The notes: a model not told the origin generated them from the letters alone. Shown: positions 8,944 through 17,337, counted from the first letter of the stretch. The stretch is DNA of 64,000 nt from Chryseobacterium daeguense DSM 19388 (GCF_000430825.1 NZ_AUMT01000010.1:62001-126000), one strand, 5' to 3'. A program made the numbers and translations.

Positions 8944-9503
8944 TTTTCTTATACCGTATTATTCTGAAACTTCATACCATTTACCAAAAGATCATTCAAA
9001 ATATTTACATTAAAATTTCAATCTCAAGAGGCTTGAAAGTTGGGAAAAATGTCATTTTCGTAGAAGCGCCGGATTTTGGTTCAGAACCTTTTTTAATTGA
9101 AATTGGTGATAGGACAAAGATCACGGCTGGCTGTAAATTCATCAACCATGATGGTGCTATGTATGTGATCCGAAGCATGAAAAAATATGAAGATGCACGA
9201 AATTTCGGCAGAATAAAACTTGGAAAGAATTGTTTTGTAGGAAATAACTGTATTTTTCTTCCCGGCTCACAAATGGGCGACAATTGTATTTTAGGGGCAG
9301 GATCTGTACTAAATTCCAGTATGCCGGATAATTCCGTTTATGCGGGAACTCCTGCGAAATTCATTTGTACTATTGAAGAATATGGCGATAAAGCTTTGGA
9401 AAACAACGTTATGTACCCAAGAGAACTGGAGCCGGAAAGGGCAAAACTGGAAGCGTATATTAAGGAACACACCCCTCATATTTATAAACCTGTAAAAAAA
9501 TAA
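8940..9503 (+). CDS. Left-handed beta-helix (hexapeptide) acyltransferase
   Basis: 187 residues. The N-terminal 28 residues are basic and hydrophobic, perhaps membrane-associating. Hexapeptide turns run from about residue 33 to 135 (KVGKNVIF, EIGDRTKI, KLGKNCFV, QMGDNCIL), with NHDG supplying the likely catalytic H70 and DNSVYAGTPAKFI ending the helix, as in maltose/galactoside O-acetyltransferases. It should acetylate a sugar with acetyl-CoA in the cytosol. The start overlaps the previous stop (ATGA) and the stop abuts the next ATG (TAAATG). The tail DKALENN to the end is an extra alpha-helical extension. Confidence 0.85.
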   Translation: MIFLYRIILKLHTIYQKIIQNIYIKISISRGLKVGKNVIFVEAPDFGSEPFLIEIGDRTKITAGCKFINHDGAMYVIRSMKKYEDARNFGRIKLGKNCFVGNNCIFLPGSQMGDNCILGAGSVLNSSMPDNSVYAGTPAKFICTIEEYGDKALENNVMYPRELEPERAKLEAYIKEHTPHIYKPVKK

Positions 9504-10655
9504 ATGGCTGAAAAAAAGAAAATCCTCATTCGCATTGGTTCCCTGCGTCATGGCGGTGCAGAGAAAGTATTGGTTACTTTTTTAAAAAATCTTCCGCAGG
9601 ATAAATATGAAATTGATTTACTATTGAATCTTTATTCCGGTAAATATTTACCTGAAGTACCTTCCTGGATCAATATTTTATATCTAAATAAAGGTGAAAT
9701 GATCACCACAAACCGGCCTCATGAAATTCCCAGAAAGGCTGCCAGAGTGATTTATCAGGGAACATTGAAAAGATTCCCAAACCTCTTGTATAAAGGAAAA
9801 TTAAACAATAAACAATACGACATAGAATTTGCCGCCATTCATGGAATGAGGGACGAAGTTTTAGGCTCGCCTTTAAAAAATTCTAAAAAAATAGTCTGGA
9901 TCCATAATGATCTTTCTCAGGTGAAAGGCTATACCAACGAAGAAATCAAAAAATTTTTCGGGTTTGATAAAATCATGGTGATTTCCGAAAAAATAGAGCA
10001 GCTTTTTTTAAGTTTAGCTAAAAATCAGGCAGAAAAAGATAAGATTGTAAAAATTTATAATCCTCTGGATACAGAAGAGTTTATTTCGAAAGCGGACCAG
10101 CCTGTGCTGAATTATACATTTGACCGCACGCTTCCTACGTTTATTTCAGTCGGAACGGTATTTCCTCAAAAGGGGTTTGACAGGCTGCTGAAAGTTCATA
10201 AGCACCTTTTAGATGAAGGTTTCAAGCATAAAATTTTAATCGTGGGCGACGGCTATGATTTTGAAAATATCAAAAAATTAAAATCAGAGCTTGGGGTGGA
10301 TGATTCTGCGACTATGCTTGGATTTACAGATAACCCTTATCCTTATTTTAAAAATGCAGATTTTTATATCCTGAGCTCAAGGTATGAAGGTTTTCCAACC
10401 GTCCTTTTTGAAGCTATCACTTTAAAAAAGAAAATTATATCCACCGAAGTTTCCGGAGCCAACGAAATGTTGAATAACGGCGAACTGGGCCTGGTGGTGG
10501 AAAATTCGGAGGAAGGAATTTATGACGGTATGAAAAAAGCCCTGTCTGAACCAGAATTTTTTGAACAGTACACTGAAAAGCTGAAGCGCTACGAAATGCC
10601 GTTCAATCTGGAAAATTCCGTGAATAAGATTACATCTGTTTTAGATGAATTATAA
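9504..10655 (+). CDS. Family 4 glycosyltransferase
   Basis: 383 residues, GT-B fold. IRIGSLRHGGAEKVLVTFL is the GT4 N-terminal glycine-rich motif, FISVGTVFPQKGFDRLL opens the donor domain, and RYEGFPTVLFEAI contains an intact E295-x7-E303. It is a distant paralogue of the GT4 at 7780, which has the variant motif. Its ATG directly follows the acyltransferase stop, with no spacer. The next gene has its own promoter, so this is the last gene of the coupled operon. Confidence 0.92.
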   Translation: MAEKKKILIRIGSLRHGGAEKVLVTFLKNLPQDKYEIDLLLNLYSGKYLPEVPSWINILYLNKGEMITTNRPHEIPRKAARVIYQGTLKRFPNLLYKGKLNNKQYDIEFAAIHGMRDEVLGSPLKNSKKIVWIHNDLSQVKGYTNEEIKKFFGFDKIMVISEKIEQLFLSLAKNQAEKDKIVKIYNPLDTEEFISKADQPVLNYTFDRTLPTFISVGTVFPQKGFDRLLKVHKHLLDEGFKHKILIVGDGYDFENIKKLKSELGVDDSATMLGFTDNPYPYFKNADFYILSSRYEGFPTVLFEAITLKKKIISTEVSGANEMLNNGELGLVVENSEEGIYDGMKKALSEPEFFEQYTEKLKRYEMPFNLENSVNKITSVLDEL

Positions 10656-10684
10656 TTAATTATCACCTAAAATCACAATTTCCT

Positions 10685-10692
10685 TACATTTG
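10685..10692 (+). promoter_or_regulatory. -7 promoter element (TACATTTG), 4 nt before the start codon
   Basis: TACATTTG fits TAnnTTTG. Only TTTT separates it from the ATG at 10697, so the transcript should begin at or next to the start codon (leaderless). Confidence 0.6.
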
Positions 10693-10696
10693 TTTT

Positions 10697-11254
10697 ATGG
10701 CAGATCAGTACTCTACGCTTCAGAAAGACTTTTACAGAGAAAGTGGAAAATGGCTTTCTACTTTTGAGATTTGGGCAAAATGCGTAAATCCCAATCTTCA
10801 TTTCATTTATATTTTAAGACAGGCACAAAAGCATAAGAAAAAATCTTTGGCGGGCCTTTTCTGGAGGCTGGTTTTAAGAAAGCATCAGATCAAGTATGGT
10901 TTTCAGATCTATCCCGAAACTGAAATCGGGGAAGGTTTCTACCTTGGGCATTGGGGAAGCCTTGTCATTAACCCAAAAGCAAAAATCGGCAAAAACTGCA
11001 ATATCGCTCAGGGTGTGACTATCGGGCAGCAGAACCGTGGCAAAAATGCAGGCTTTCCTGTAATCGGTGATAGCGTGTGGATTGGTACCAATGCTGTGAT
11101 CGTCGGTGGTGTAACCATAGGAAATAATGTGCTGATCGGCCCAAATTCCTACGTTAACTTTGATGTTCCTGATAATTCTATTGTTATCGGAAACCCTGCT
11201 AAGATTTCTCCAAGCGAAAACGCTACTGAAGGTTATATCAATAATAAGGTTTAA
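10697..11254 (+). CDS. Serine acetyltransferase-like hexapeptide O-acetyltransferase
   Basis: 185 residues. Residues 1-60 are helical; from about 65 hexapeptide repeats run through GFYLGHWGSLVINPKAKIGK, NIAQGVTIGQ, VIGDSVWIGTNAVIVGGVTI and DNSIVIGNPAKI. The layout matches the serine acetyltransferase family, but the N-terminal domain is shorter than in CysE, and the position after a glycosyltransferase operon argues for a capsule or LPS O-acetyltransferase (WcaB/CapG-like). It has its own, apparently leaderless, promoter. Free serine as substrate is the alternative. Confidence 0.82.
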   Translation: MADQYSTLQKDFYRESGKWLSTFEIWAKCVNPNLHFIYILRQAQKHKKKSLAGLFWRLVLRKHQIKYGFQIYPETEIGEGFYLGHWGSLVINPKAKIGKNCNIAQGVTIGQQNRGKNAGFPVIGDSVWIGTNAVIVGGVTIGNNVLIGPNSYVNFDVPDNSIVIGNPAKISPSENATEGYINNKV

Positions 11255-11396
11255 TAGCTTAAATTATTGTTTTTTTAATATCAAAATTTCTATTTTATTA
11301 GAATACTTTGTAAATTTATGCTGATTTTTTTGCTGGATTATTTTGAAAAACCGATGATTTTAAGCATATTTTAATATTAAACTTTGTTAAAAGTAT

Positions 11397-11425
11397 TTGC
11401 TTTCTCTACAAAAATTATATTTTTG
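11397..11425 (+). promoter_or_regulatory. Complete -33/-7 promoter for the carbonic anhydrase cluster
   Basis: TTG at 11397-11399, 18 bp, then TATTTTTG at 11418-11425. This is one of the best matches in the window to the Bacteroidota housekeeping promoter. It leaves a leader of about 70 nt before the ATG at 11505. The 250 bp between the genes is otherwise plain AT-rich sequence. Confidence 0.7.
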
Positions 11426-11504
11426 CATAGTTATTGATTTGGTCTATTGATTTTAAAAATAATTTAAACGAAATAAATAATCACATCTTTTAGAATTGTA
11501 AGTT

Positions 11505-12173
11505 ATGTCACAATCGTACGAAGTTATTTTTGAGAACAACAGAAAATGGGTAGAATCAAAACTTGCAGATAACCCCGAGTTCTTTCATGAGCTTGCAAAA
11601 ACCCAGACACCGGATTATTTATATATCGGATGTTCAGACAGCAGAGCTACAGCGGAAGAATTGATGGGTGCAAAGCCGGGAGAGGTTTTTGTCCACAGGA
11701 ATATTGCTAATGTGGTAAATACTTTGGACATGAGCTCTACAGCCGTTATTCAATATGCTGTGGAACACCTGAAAGTGAAGCACATTATTGTTTGCGGACA
11801 CTATAACTGCGGCGGCGTGAAAGCAGCAATGACACCTCAGGATCTGGGATTACTGAATCCGTGGCTGAGAAATATCCGCGATGTGTACAGATTACACCAG
11901 GCTGAGCTGGATGGTATTGAGGATGAAGCCAGGCGATATGACCGGCTGGTAGAGCTGAATGTTCAGGAGCAGTGTATTAACGTAATTAAAATGGCCTGCG
12001 TGCAGGAAAGATATATTTTAGAAGAATATCCCGTGGTCCACGGGTGGGTTTTTGACCTCAGAACAGGTAAAATTATTGATCTTGAGATAGATTTCGAAAA
12101 AATACTGAAAGACATTCAAAAGATCTATAACCTCACAAGTTCCGACTGGGTGATGAGCAAAAAAACCAAATAG
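11505..12173 (+). CDS. can: Beta-carbonic anhydrase (Can type)
   Basis: 222 residues. Zn ligands and active site are all visible: C43-S-D45-S-R47 in IGCSDSRATAEEL, then H99 and C102 in CGHYNCGGVKAA. EVFVHRNIANVV is typical of the E. coli Can-like class. It interconverts CO2 and bicarbonate in the cytosol, feeding carboxylases and pH balance. It begins a cluster with a small exported peptide, a SulP transporter and a second, more distant beta-carbonic anhydrase. Promoter at 11397-11425. Confidence 0.95.
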   Translation: MSQSYEVIFENNRKWVESKLADNPEFFHELAKTQTPDYLYIGCSDSRATAEELMGAKPGEVFVHRNIANVVNTLDMSSTAVIQYAVEHLKVKHIIVCGHYNCGGVKAAMTPQDLGLLNPWLRNIRDVYRLHQAELDGIEDEARRYDRLVELNVQEQCINVIKMACVQERYILEEYPVVHGWVFDLRTGKIIDLEIDFEKILKDIQKIYNLTSSDWVMSKKTK

Positions 12174-12195
12174 TTTTTCAAAAAAGGGATGTAAA

Positions 12196-12495
12196 ATGAA
12201 ATTCTGGAGTATTATTACATTATTGTTTTTTCTAAACTTTACAGCATTACCTGGTATGGCTGCTGTTTTCGGTTGGGATCTTACAAGAACCAATGTAGTG
12301 ATCAATGAAGAAGAGCCGCATTCTCATCCTTCATCATTTATAGTTTATGAAAAGACACTTCCAAAAACGTTGGACGTGTTTGATTATCTTAAATTTTTCG
12401 AGCCGTCTCTGGAAGGCGGATCTTTTATACTTGTAGATGATTCCTTTCATCCATCCCCTTTACTTTCCATATTTTCCCCGCCTCCGGAAGCGTAA
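12196..12495 (+). CDS. Small exported protein of unknown function in the carbonic anhydrase/SulP cluster
   Basis: 99 residues. Residues 1-22 form a signal peptide or single membrane helix (FWSIITLLFFLNFTALPGMA). The rest is short and acidic, with a His-Pro patch EEEPHSHPSS near residues 38-47 and a Pro-rich end SPLLSIFSPPPEA. It starts 22 bp after the carbonic anhydrase with a purine-rich leader (aaaaaaggga), so co-transcription is likely. No family recognised. The histidines and acidic residues could bind metal, for instance zinc for the flanking enzymes, but that is speculation. It could also be a small partner of the SulP transporter. Confidence 0.65.
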   Translation: MKFWSIITLLFFLNFTALPGMAAVFGWDLTRTNVVINEEEPHSHPSSFIVYEKTLPKTLDVFDYLKFFEPSLEGGSFILVDDSFHPSPLLSIFSPPPEA

Positions 12496-12633
12496 ATTTA
12501 AAATTAGATTTTTTTAATACTATTCGTGTCAGCAATTGATATCGGATAGACGTGCTTTAATTTTAAATTTCCAATCTTTTATAATTGATTTATTAAAAGA
12601 CTGATAAATCGGTTATTATCACAGCTTCGCATC

Positions 12634-14226
12634 ATGAAAAAGACATCATTAATAGGAGGAATAAAGGAGAATTTCCCTTCAGGACTCGTAGTATTTTTAG
12701 TAGCACTTCCTCTATGTTTAGGAATTGCATTAGCATCAGGCGCTCCGCCATTATCCGGAATTATCGCCGGTATTGTGGGAGGCATTGTTGTAGGAACACT
12801 CAGTAATTCTAACATTTCTGTTTCCGGGCCGGCAGCGGGTTTAACAGCCATTGTTTTAACGGCAATTACGGATTTAGGCGCATTTGAACTTTTCCTTTGT
12901 GCCGGAATTATTGCCGGAATTATCCAGCTGGTTTTAGGGTTTATAAGAGCTGGAAGCATTTCCAATTATTTCCCGAATAACGTTATTGAAGGAATGCTTG
13001 CAGCCATCGGTATCATTATTATTCTAAAGCAGATCCCTCACGCAATGGGATTTGATAAAGATTATGAAGGTCATGAATCTATTTTTGATAACGGATTAAA
13101 CTTCGGGTATTTTACAGAATTATTCGGGGCTATACATCCCGGAGCCATTATAGTTACGCTAGTTTCCGTAGCTATCCTGATTGCATGGGACAAAATTCCT
13201 GCACTTAAAAGAATAAAAATGCTTCCGGGAGCATTAGTGGCAGTAGTGGTGGGAATTGTTTTAAATCAGATTTTTAAAATGACAGGCAGCTCACTGGCCA
13301 TCGAAACCCAGCATTTGGTTTCCCTGCCGGTTCCCCAATCTCTGGATGATTTTAAAAACCTCGTTACAATGCCGGATTTTAACGGATTTACAAATCCAAA
13401 AGTATGGATTGTGGGAGCAACCATCGCTATTGTAGCTTCTATTGAAACACTACTTTGTATTGAAGCTTCAGACAGGCTGGATCAGCAAAGAAGAATTACG
13501 GATACCAATCTGGAACTAAAAGCCCAGGGAATTGGTAATCTTGTAAGCTCATTCATAGGCGGGCTTCCAATGACATCGGTAGTGGTAAGAAGTTCTGCCA
13601 ATGCTAATTCTGGTGCTACTTCAAAACTTTCTACCATTATTCACGGGGTTTTGCTGCTAATTTGTGTTCTTTCTATTCCTGTAGTTCTTAATCTGATTCC
13701 ACTGGCCACTTTAGCTGCGGTACTGATTATGGTTGGATATAAACTGGCGAAGCCTGCTACGTTCAAACATTTCTGGCATTTAGGTAAATTCCAGTTTATT
13801 CCGTTCGTGGCAACGGTAGTTGCTGTTGTGGCAACGGATTTATTGAAAGGTGTGGCGATAGGCCTTGCCATCTCTATTTTCTATATCCTTCAGGGAAATA
13901 TGAAAAGAGCTTACTATTTAAGCAAAGAGAACCTGGATGATGCAGACGGTATCAATATTAAGCTTGCGGAAGAAGTTTCTTTCCTGAATAAAGCAGCCAT
14001 TAAAAAAACTCTAAAAAACATCAAGCCTAATTCTACAGTAACCATCGATGCAAGAGGGACCTCGTATATTGCAACAGATGTCCTGGAAATGATACAGGAT
14101 TTTGCCAATATCCGTGCAAAAGAAGAAGATATTACCGTAGAACTTTTAGGATTCAAAACATCATACAAAGATTATGAAACAGATGAGGATTCTCACATCC
14201 TGATCACTCACAGAAGAGCAATGTAA
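12634..14226 (+). CDS. SulP-family anion transporter (probable bicarbonate or sulfate permease)
   Basis: 530 residues with a long hydrophobic region (about residues 15-425). KENFPSGLVVFLVALPLCLG is the SulP entry motif, SVSGPAAGLTAIVL the conserved anion-binding block, and VVVRSSANANSGATSKLSTI the SulP signature. Residues from about 445 (AAIKKTLKNI, TVTIDARGTSYIATD) form a STAS domain. Inner membrane. Two beta-carbonic anhydrases flank it, so bicarbonate is the favoured substrate, as for other carbonic-anhydrase-linked SulP proteins; sulfate or chloride exchange cannot be excluded. It lies 46 bp before the second carbonic anhydrase. Confidence 0.93.
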   Translation: MKKTSLIGGIKENFPSGLVVFLVALPLCLGIALASGAPPLSGIIAGIVGGIVVGTLSNSNISVSGPAAGLTAIVLTAITDLGAFELFLCAGIIAGIIQLVLGFIRAGSISNYFPNNVIEGMLAAIGIIIILKQIPHAMGFDKDYEGHESIFDNGLNFGYFTELFGAIHPGAIIVTLVSVAILIAWDKIPALKRIKMLPGALVAVVVGIVLNQIFKMTGSSLAIETQHLVSLPVPQSLDDFKNLVTMPDFNGFTNPKVWIVGATIAIVASIETLLCIEASDRLDQQRRITDTNLELKAQGIGNLVSSFIGGLPMTSVVVRSSANANSGATSKLSTIIHGVLLLICVLSIPVVLNLIPLATLAAVLIMVGYKLAKPATFKHFWHLGKFQFIPFVATVVAVVATDLLKGVAIGLAISIFYILQGNMKRAYYLSKENLDDADGINIKLAEEVSFLNKAAIKKTLKNIKPNSTVTIDARGTSYIATDVLEMIQDFANIRAKEEDITVELLGFKTSYKDYETDEDSHILITHRRAM

Positions 14227-14272
14227 TCTTTATTAAACAATTTTTTTTAATTTTAAAATATAACAACATTAT

Positions 14273-14908
14273 ATGAAAGCACATACTTACGAAACTCAGA
14301 CAACAATAACACCTGAGAAAGCGTTAGATTTTTTAAAAGAAGGAAACCAGAGATTTGTAAACAACTTAAAGGCAAACAGAGACCTTCTGGAGCAGGTAAA
14401 TGCTACCCGTGAAGGACAGTGGCCTTTTGCAGTAATCCTAAGCTGTATAGACAGCCGTACTTCTGCAGAACTTATCTTTGATCAGGGATTGGGCGACGTT
14501 TTCAGTATCAGGATTGCCGGTAATTTCGTAAATCAGGATATTTTGGGATCCATGGAATTCGGGTGTAACGTTGCAGGCTCCAAGCTGATTGTTGTTTTAG
14601 GACATACAAAATGCGGCGCTTTGAAAGGAGGTCTTGATGCAGCACAGATCGAAGGGATGGGAATGGACAACCTGAACCACCTTATCAATCATTTTGATCC
14701 TATCATCACTGAGGTTATTGAAGAAGGAGAAGAACGTTCCTCCAAGAACAGCTCGCTTCTTGAAAGGCTGAACCATCAAAATGTAAAAAACGCCATAGAA
14801 GATATCCGCAAGCAAAGCTCTACTTTGAAGAAGCTTGAGGAGGAAGGTAAAATAAAAATCGTAGGTGCCAATTACGACGTTGAAACAGGCGCTGTAAGCT
14901 GGTTGTAA
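14273..14908 (+). CDS. Beta-carbonic anhydrase, second type
   Basis: 211 residues. Active-site residues are C58-I-D60-S-R62 in LSCIDSRTSAEL, with H111 and C114 in LGHTKCGALKGG. It has the N-terminal EGNQRFVNN motif of the other bacterial beta-class branch, so it is not a recent duplicate of the 11505 gene. No signal peptide is seen, so cytosolic. It ends the CO2/bicarbonate cluster and is followed by a terminator at 14998. The two isoforms may differ in pH range or localise to the SulP transporter. Confidence 0.94.
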   Translation: MKAHTYETQTTITPEKALDFLKEGNQRFVNNLKANRDLLEQVNATREGQWPFAVILSCIDSRTSAELIFDQGLGDVFSIRIAGNFVNQDILGSMEFGCNVAGSKLIVVLGHTKCGALKGGLDAAQIEGMGMDNLNHLINHFDPIITEVIEEGEERSSKNSSLLERLNHQNVKNAIEDIRKQSSTLKKLEEEGKIKIVGANYDVETGAVSWL

Positions 14909-14997
14909 GATTTTTTACACCTTTTTCTTATGGAATGTACATTTTAAGAATGTTATAGTTAGATAGATTGGAAATAATTTTTAAAAGTACAATTCAT

Positions 14998-15027
14998 GGC
15001 CATCGGTTTTCCGGTGGTCTTTTTTTA
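14998..15027 (+). terminator. Rho-independent terminator after the carbonic anhydrase cluster
   Basis: GGCCATCGG and CCGGTGGTC pair (9 bp with G-U pairs) around a TTTT loop, followed by seven T residues. Confidence 0.75.
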
Positions 15028-15029
15028 TG

Positions 15030-15265
15030 TAATTGAACACCCGTCAAAAATTCTTTGGGATTTCGCAACTTCTATGGAGGAGTGAATTTGGAGCTTCAGT
15101 AATGTGCCGTCAATTTTTTAATAAAAAAGACTGAAAGCTCTGTGGTGGCTGAGGCTCCCGAAGCCGCCAATCCTGAAATCCTAGCCCCGATTGTAGTGAA
15201 AATCCTTTTTTGCAAAAAAAAGATTGTAGCGGAAAGCGGGAAAAAGCTCCAAAAAAACTACATTT
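15030..15265. repeat. Gene-free stretch with degenerate intergenic repeats and two hairpins
   Basis: The gap 14909-15289 has no convincing gene. After the terminator come two related blocks (ccgtcaaaaatt at 15042, ccgtcaattttt at 15107). Then follow a hairpin TGGTGGCT/AGCCGCCA (15143-15150 with 15162-15169) and a long imperfect palindrome at about 15185-15240, with GATTGTAG on both sides of a CCTTTTTTGCAAAAAA core and outer arms CCCCGATT and AAGCGGG. From memory, similar elements recur in Chryseobacterium and Flavobacterium intergenic DNA; I cannot check copy number here. A frame open from 15103 to about 15265 lacks a good start. Confidence 0.6.
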
Positions 15266-15289
15266 GATGCAGATTTACTGTACATCGTT

Positions 15290-15712
15290 ATGAAAATGTA
15301 TTTCAAGATATTTCCGGTTGCTTTTTTATTGTGCCTACATGTTTTTGTAAAGGCCCAAAAGCCTGTGACAGATACGCTGGCTTACCTTAAAAAATTCGAA
15401 ACCAATAAGGAAAAATATATTGGGAAGCCGTTTTCCCTGCTGTTAAAAGATATGACCCAAATGCAGCCTAAAATGGCCAAATCTGACATAAATGAAGATC
15501 CGGGCGTGCCTCTGCAAAGCACCATGTTCAGGTTTTCAGAAAAGGATATTAGTTCCGCAAACCAAAGTACGCTGATTATACGATGGAAGGCAGACACCGT
15601 TCCAACTACCCCCATTGAATTCTTCGAGCAGGAGCATAATTACCGTTTTACTGTAAGCGAACGGAATTTTTTTGAGAAAAAGATCATCAAGGATATTGTT
15701 GTTTATAGGTAA
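15290..15712 (+). CDS. Exported protein of unknown function
   Basis: 140 residues. Residues 1-22 are a signal peptide ending HVFVKAQ, the usual flavobacterial cut site. The mature part starts KPVTDTLAYLKKFETNKEKY, with SLLLKDMTQMQPKM after it, and ends in beta-rich sequence (NYRFTVSERNFFEKKIIKDI). No family recognised. It follows the repeat-rich gap and converges on pth with only 6 bp between the stops. Probably periplasmic. Confidence 0.7.
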   Translation: MKMYFKIFPVAFLLCLHVFVKAQKPVTDTLAYLKKFETNKEKYIGKPFSLLLKDMTQMQPKMAKSDINEDPGVPLQSTMFRFSEKDISSANQSTLIIRWKADTVPTTPIEFFEQEHNYRFTVSERNFFEKKIIKDIVVYR

Positions 15713-15718
15713 CCGCCT

Positions 15719-16282
15719 TTATTTTCCGTTAAAAGCTGACATGGTATTGCTGATCCCGGCAAAAACAAATGAAAGGCATGCTTTGGAAAACTTCTCTATT
15801 CTTTCGGGAAGCTTTTCAGATTCTTGCTCATTCCAGGTTCCGAGAACGTAATCTACCTGCCTGCCTTCAGAGAAATCCGCAGAAATCCCAAAACGCAGGC
15901 GTGCATAATTTTGTGTCTGCAGCACTTCATTAATATTTTTCAGCCCGTTGTGCCCGGCATCAGAGCCTTTTCCTTTCATCCTTAAAGTCCCGAACGGCAA
16001 GGCCAGATCGTCTGTTACAATCAAAACATTTTCTAATGGGATATTTTCTTTCTGCATCCAATATCTCACCGCATTCCCGGAAAGGTTCATGTAAGTATCC
16101 GGCTTCAGAACCAAAACTCTTCTTCCTTTATACTTTCCGTCTGCCATCCAGCCAAAATTTGTAGTATTAAATGGTGCTTCTAAAGTTTCCGCGATCTTTT
16201 CAGCTACTTTAAAACCTATATTGTGACGTGTATTTTCATATTCCGGGCCTTTGTTTCCAAGACCGACAATTAAATATTTCAT
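15719..16282 (-). CDS. pth: Peptidyl-tRNA hydrolase
   Basis: 187 residues, standard bacterial Pth length. [20 protein letters not shown] carries N10 and the catalytic H20; [11 protein letters not shown] supplies the conserved Asp; [11 protein letters not shown] is the substrate-binding block. It frees tRNA from peptidyl-tRNA that drops off ribosomes, an essential function. Its promoter (TTG and TAATTTTG) sits inside and just after the terminator of the lipoprotein gene upstream on the same strand. Confidence 0.97.
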   Translation of the reverse strand: MKYLIVGLGNKGPEYENTRHNIGFKVAEKIAETLEAPFNTTNFGWMADGKYKGRRVLVLKPDTYMNLSGNAVRYWMQKENIPLENVLIVTDDLALPFGTLRMKGKGSDAGHNGLKNINEVLQTQNYARLRFGISADFSEGRQVDYVLGTWNEQESEKLPERIEKFSKACLSFVFAGISNTMSAFNGK

Positions 16283-16296
16283 TGAGAAATTTTTTG

Positions 16297-16327
16297 CAAA
16301 ATTAAGGCATTAAAATAAAAAACTCAA
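16297..16327 (-). promoter_or_regulatory. Promoter of pth nested in the preceding terminator
   Basis: On the minus strand TTG (16325-16327) lies 20 bp from TAATTTTG (16297-16304), 14 nt before the pth ATG. The TTG is part of the 3' arm of the terminator at 16319-16348. Confidence 0.55.
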
Positions 16328-16348
16328 CCTTCGGAAAGATTGAGTTTT
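16319..16348 (-). terminator. Terminator of the lipoprotein gene at 16371
   Basis: On the minus strand AAAACTCAA and TTGAGTTTT pair around a short GC-containing centre and are followed by T-rich sequence. It also overlaps the pth promoter. Confidence 0.7.
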
Positions 16349-16370
16349 AAAATATTACTAAAATTATTTT

Positions 16371-17303
16371 TTACAATGGTTTGTAAATATAGTTTACTCC
16401 GTATCCTTTCGTCATGTATGTCTGAGGATCATAATTATAATTGGTAGAGAATACCACTGGAGAAGGAATCGGCTGCGTAAGATCTGAAACAGCATATCTT
16501 TTCGGGCTGTTCGGTGATAATATCCAGCTTTCTACGTCATTAATCTCTGTAGCCAATAATCTTGAGATTTTGTAAGCCGTAGGAACCAATGTGAACGGGC
16601 TGATTCTTGCATCATAATCTGCGTAATCATATCCATATTTTTCAATAGCTGCACCAAAACTTCCGCCACTGTTTATAGGTCCATAGTGTCTTACTACCTT
16701 GGAAATATTGTCTCCAATGTATTCATACTTTGTTTTGGAATAATCTGTATATGCAAAAGGAGTAGCAGGGTTCTCAGGTCCCGTTCTCATAATGATGGAA
16801 TCCAATTTTGCAGTGGCTGCAGCATATTTCAGGTTATAAAGCGTTTTTGTCTTTCTGTATAAAGTCTGTGGTCCCGGTGTAGTAGCCGGCGGTACAATTA
16901 CCCTGTGAAAATAAGATCTGTTTTCTGAAATAGATTCCAGCTTTCCTGTACTTCCATAGGTAAACAGCTGCGTGAAAGAGATACTGTCTCCATCTAAATC
17001 ACCGTCACCATCCAGATCCAGGAAACCTTTGAAGTCAATTTTACTTACTTTATCTCCGCTCCAAGCTATATCAGCCACCGAGGCACTGTCTCTGATCACT
17101 TGAGACAGGTGTAATCCGCTGTAATAATACGTAGCTAATGTATCAGAATTTGTAATTTCTCTGTATAAGGCTCTCGGACCATTAAGCCCGGTATTGCTAT
17201 TAACATCTAGCAATGGATTCCCGTCTTCATCTAATAAATCTTTACAAGAATGGATCGTAGAAACACCAACTAATAATAAAATAAAGTAAAAAAGTCGTTT
17301 CAT
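16371..17303 (-). CDS. Lipoprotein of unknown function, paralogue of the 17406 gene
   Basis: 310 residues. Signal II sequence with lipobox STIHSC (C20). A calcium-binding-like acidic run DLDGDGDLDGDS lies near residues 96-107. Alternating beta-rich stretches (YYYSGLHLSQVI, KVSKIDFKGFL, YGSTGKLESISE, IGDNISKVVRHY) resemble a repeat of short strands and turns. It ends NYIYKPL, and the next gene ends KYIYKPL; both have GPR followed by strand repeats and YD/YDNYDAKI-like blocks, so they are tandem paralogues. Probably outer-membrane anchored. Confidence 0.75.
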   Translation of the reverse strand: MKRLFYFILLLVGVSTIHSCKDLLDEDGNPLLDVNSNTGLNGPRALYREITNSDTLATYYYSGLHLSQVIRDSASVADIAWSGDKVSKIDFKGFLDLDGDGDLDGDSISFTQLFTYGSTGKLESISENRSYFHRVIVPPATTPGPQTLYRKTKTLYNLKYAAATAKLDSIIMRTGPENPATPFAYTDYSKTKYEYIGDNISKVVRHYGPINSGGSFGAAIEKYGYDYADYDARISPFTLVPTAYKISRLLATEINDVESWILSPNSPKRYAVSDLTQPIPSPVVFSTNYNYDPQTYMTKGYGVNYIYKPL

Positions 17304-17329
17304 TCCAATAGGGATTATTTATTTTTCCA

Positions 17330-17337
17330 CAAATATA
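17330..17337 (-). promoter_or_regulatory. -7 element (TATATTTG) for the 16371 lipoprotein gene
   Basis: Minus strand TATATTTG, 26 nt before the ATG at 17303. No -33 TTG seen. Confidence 0.5.

Noticed and set aside
15103..15265. Open frame through the repeat element (reads like PEILAPIVVKILF in the middle)
   Set aside because: No plausible start codon, overlaps two palindromes, and probably just follows the repeat's periodicity. It would need homologues with conserved frame.
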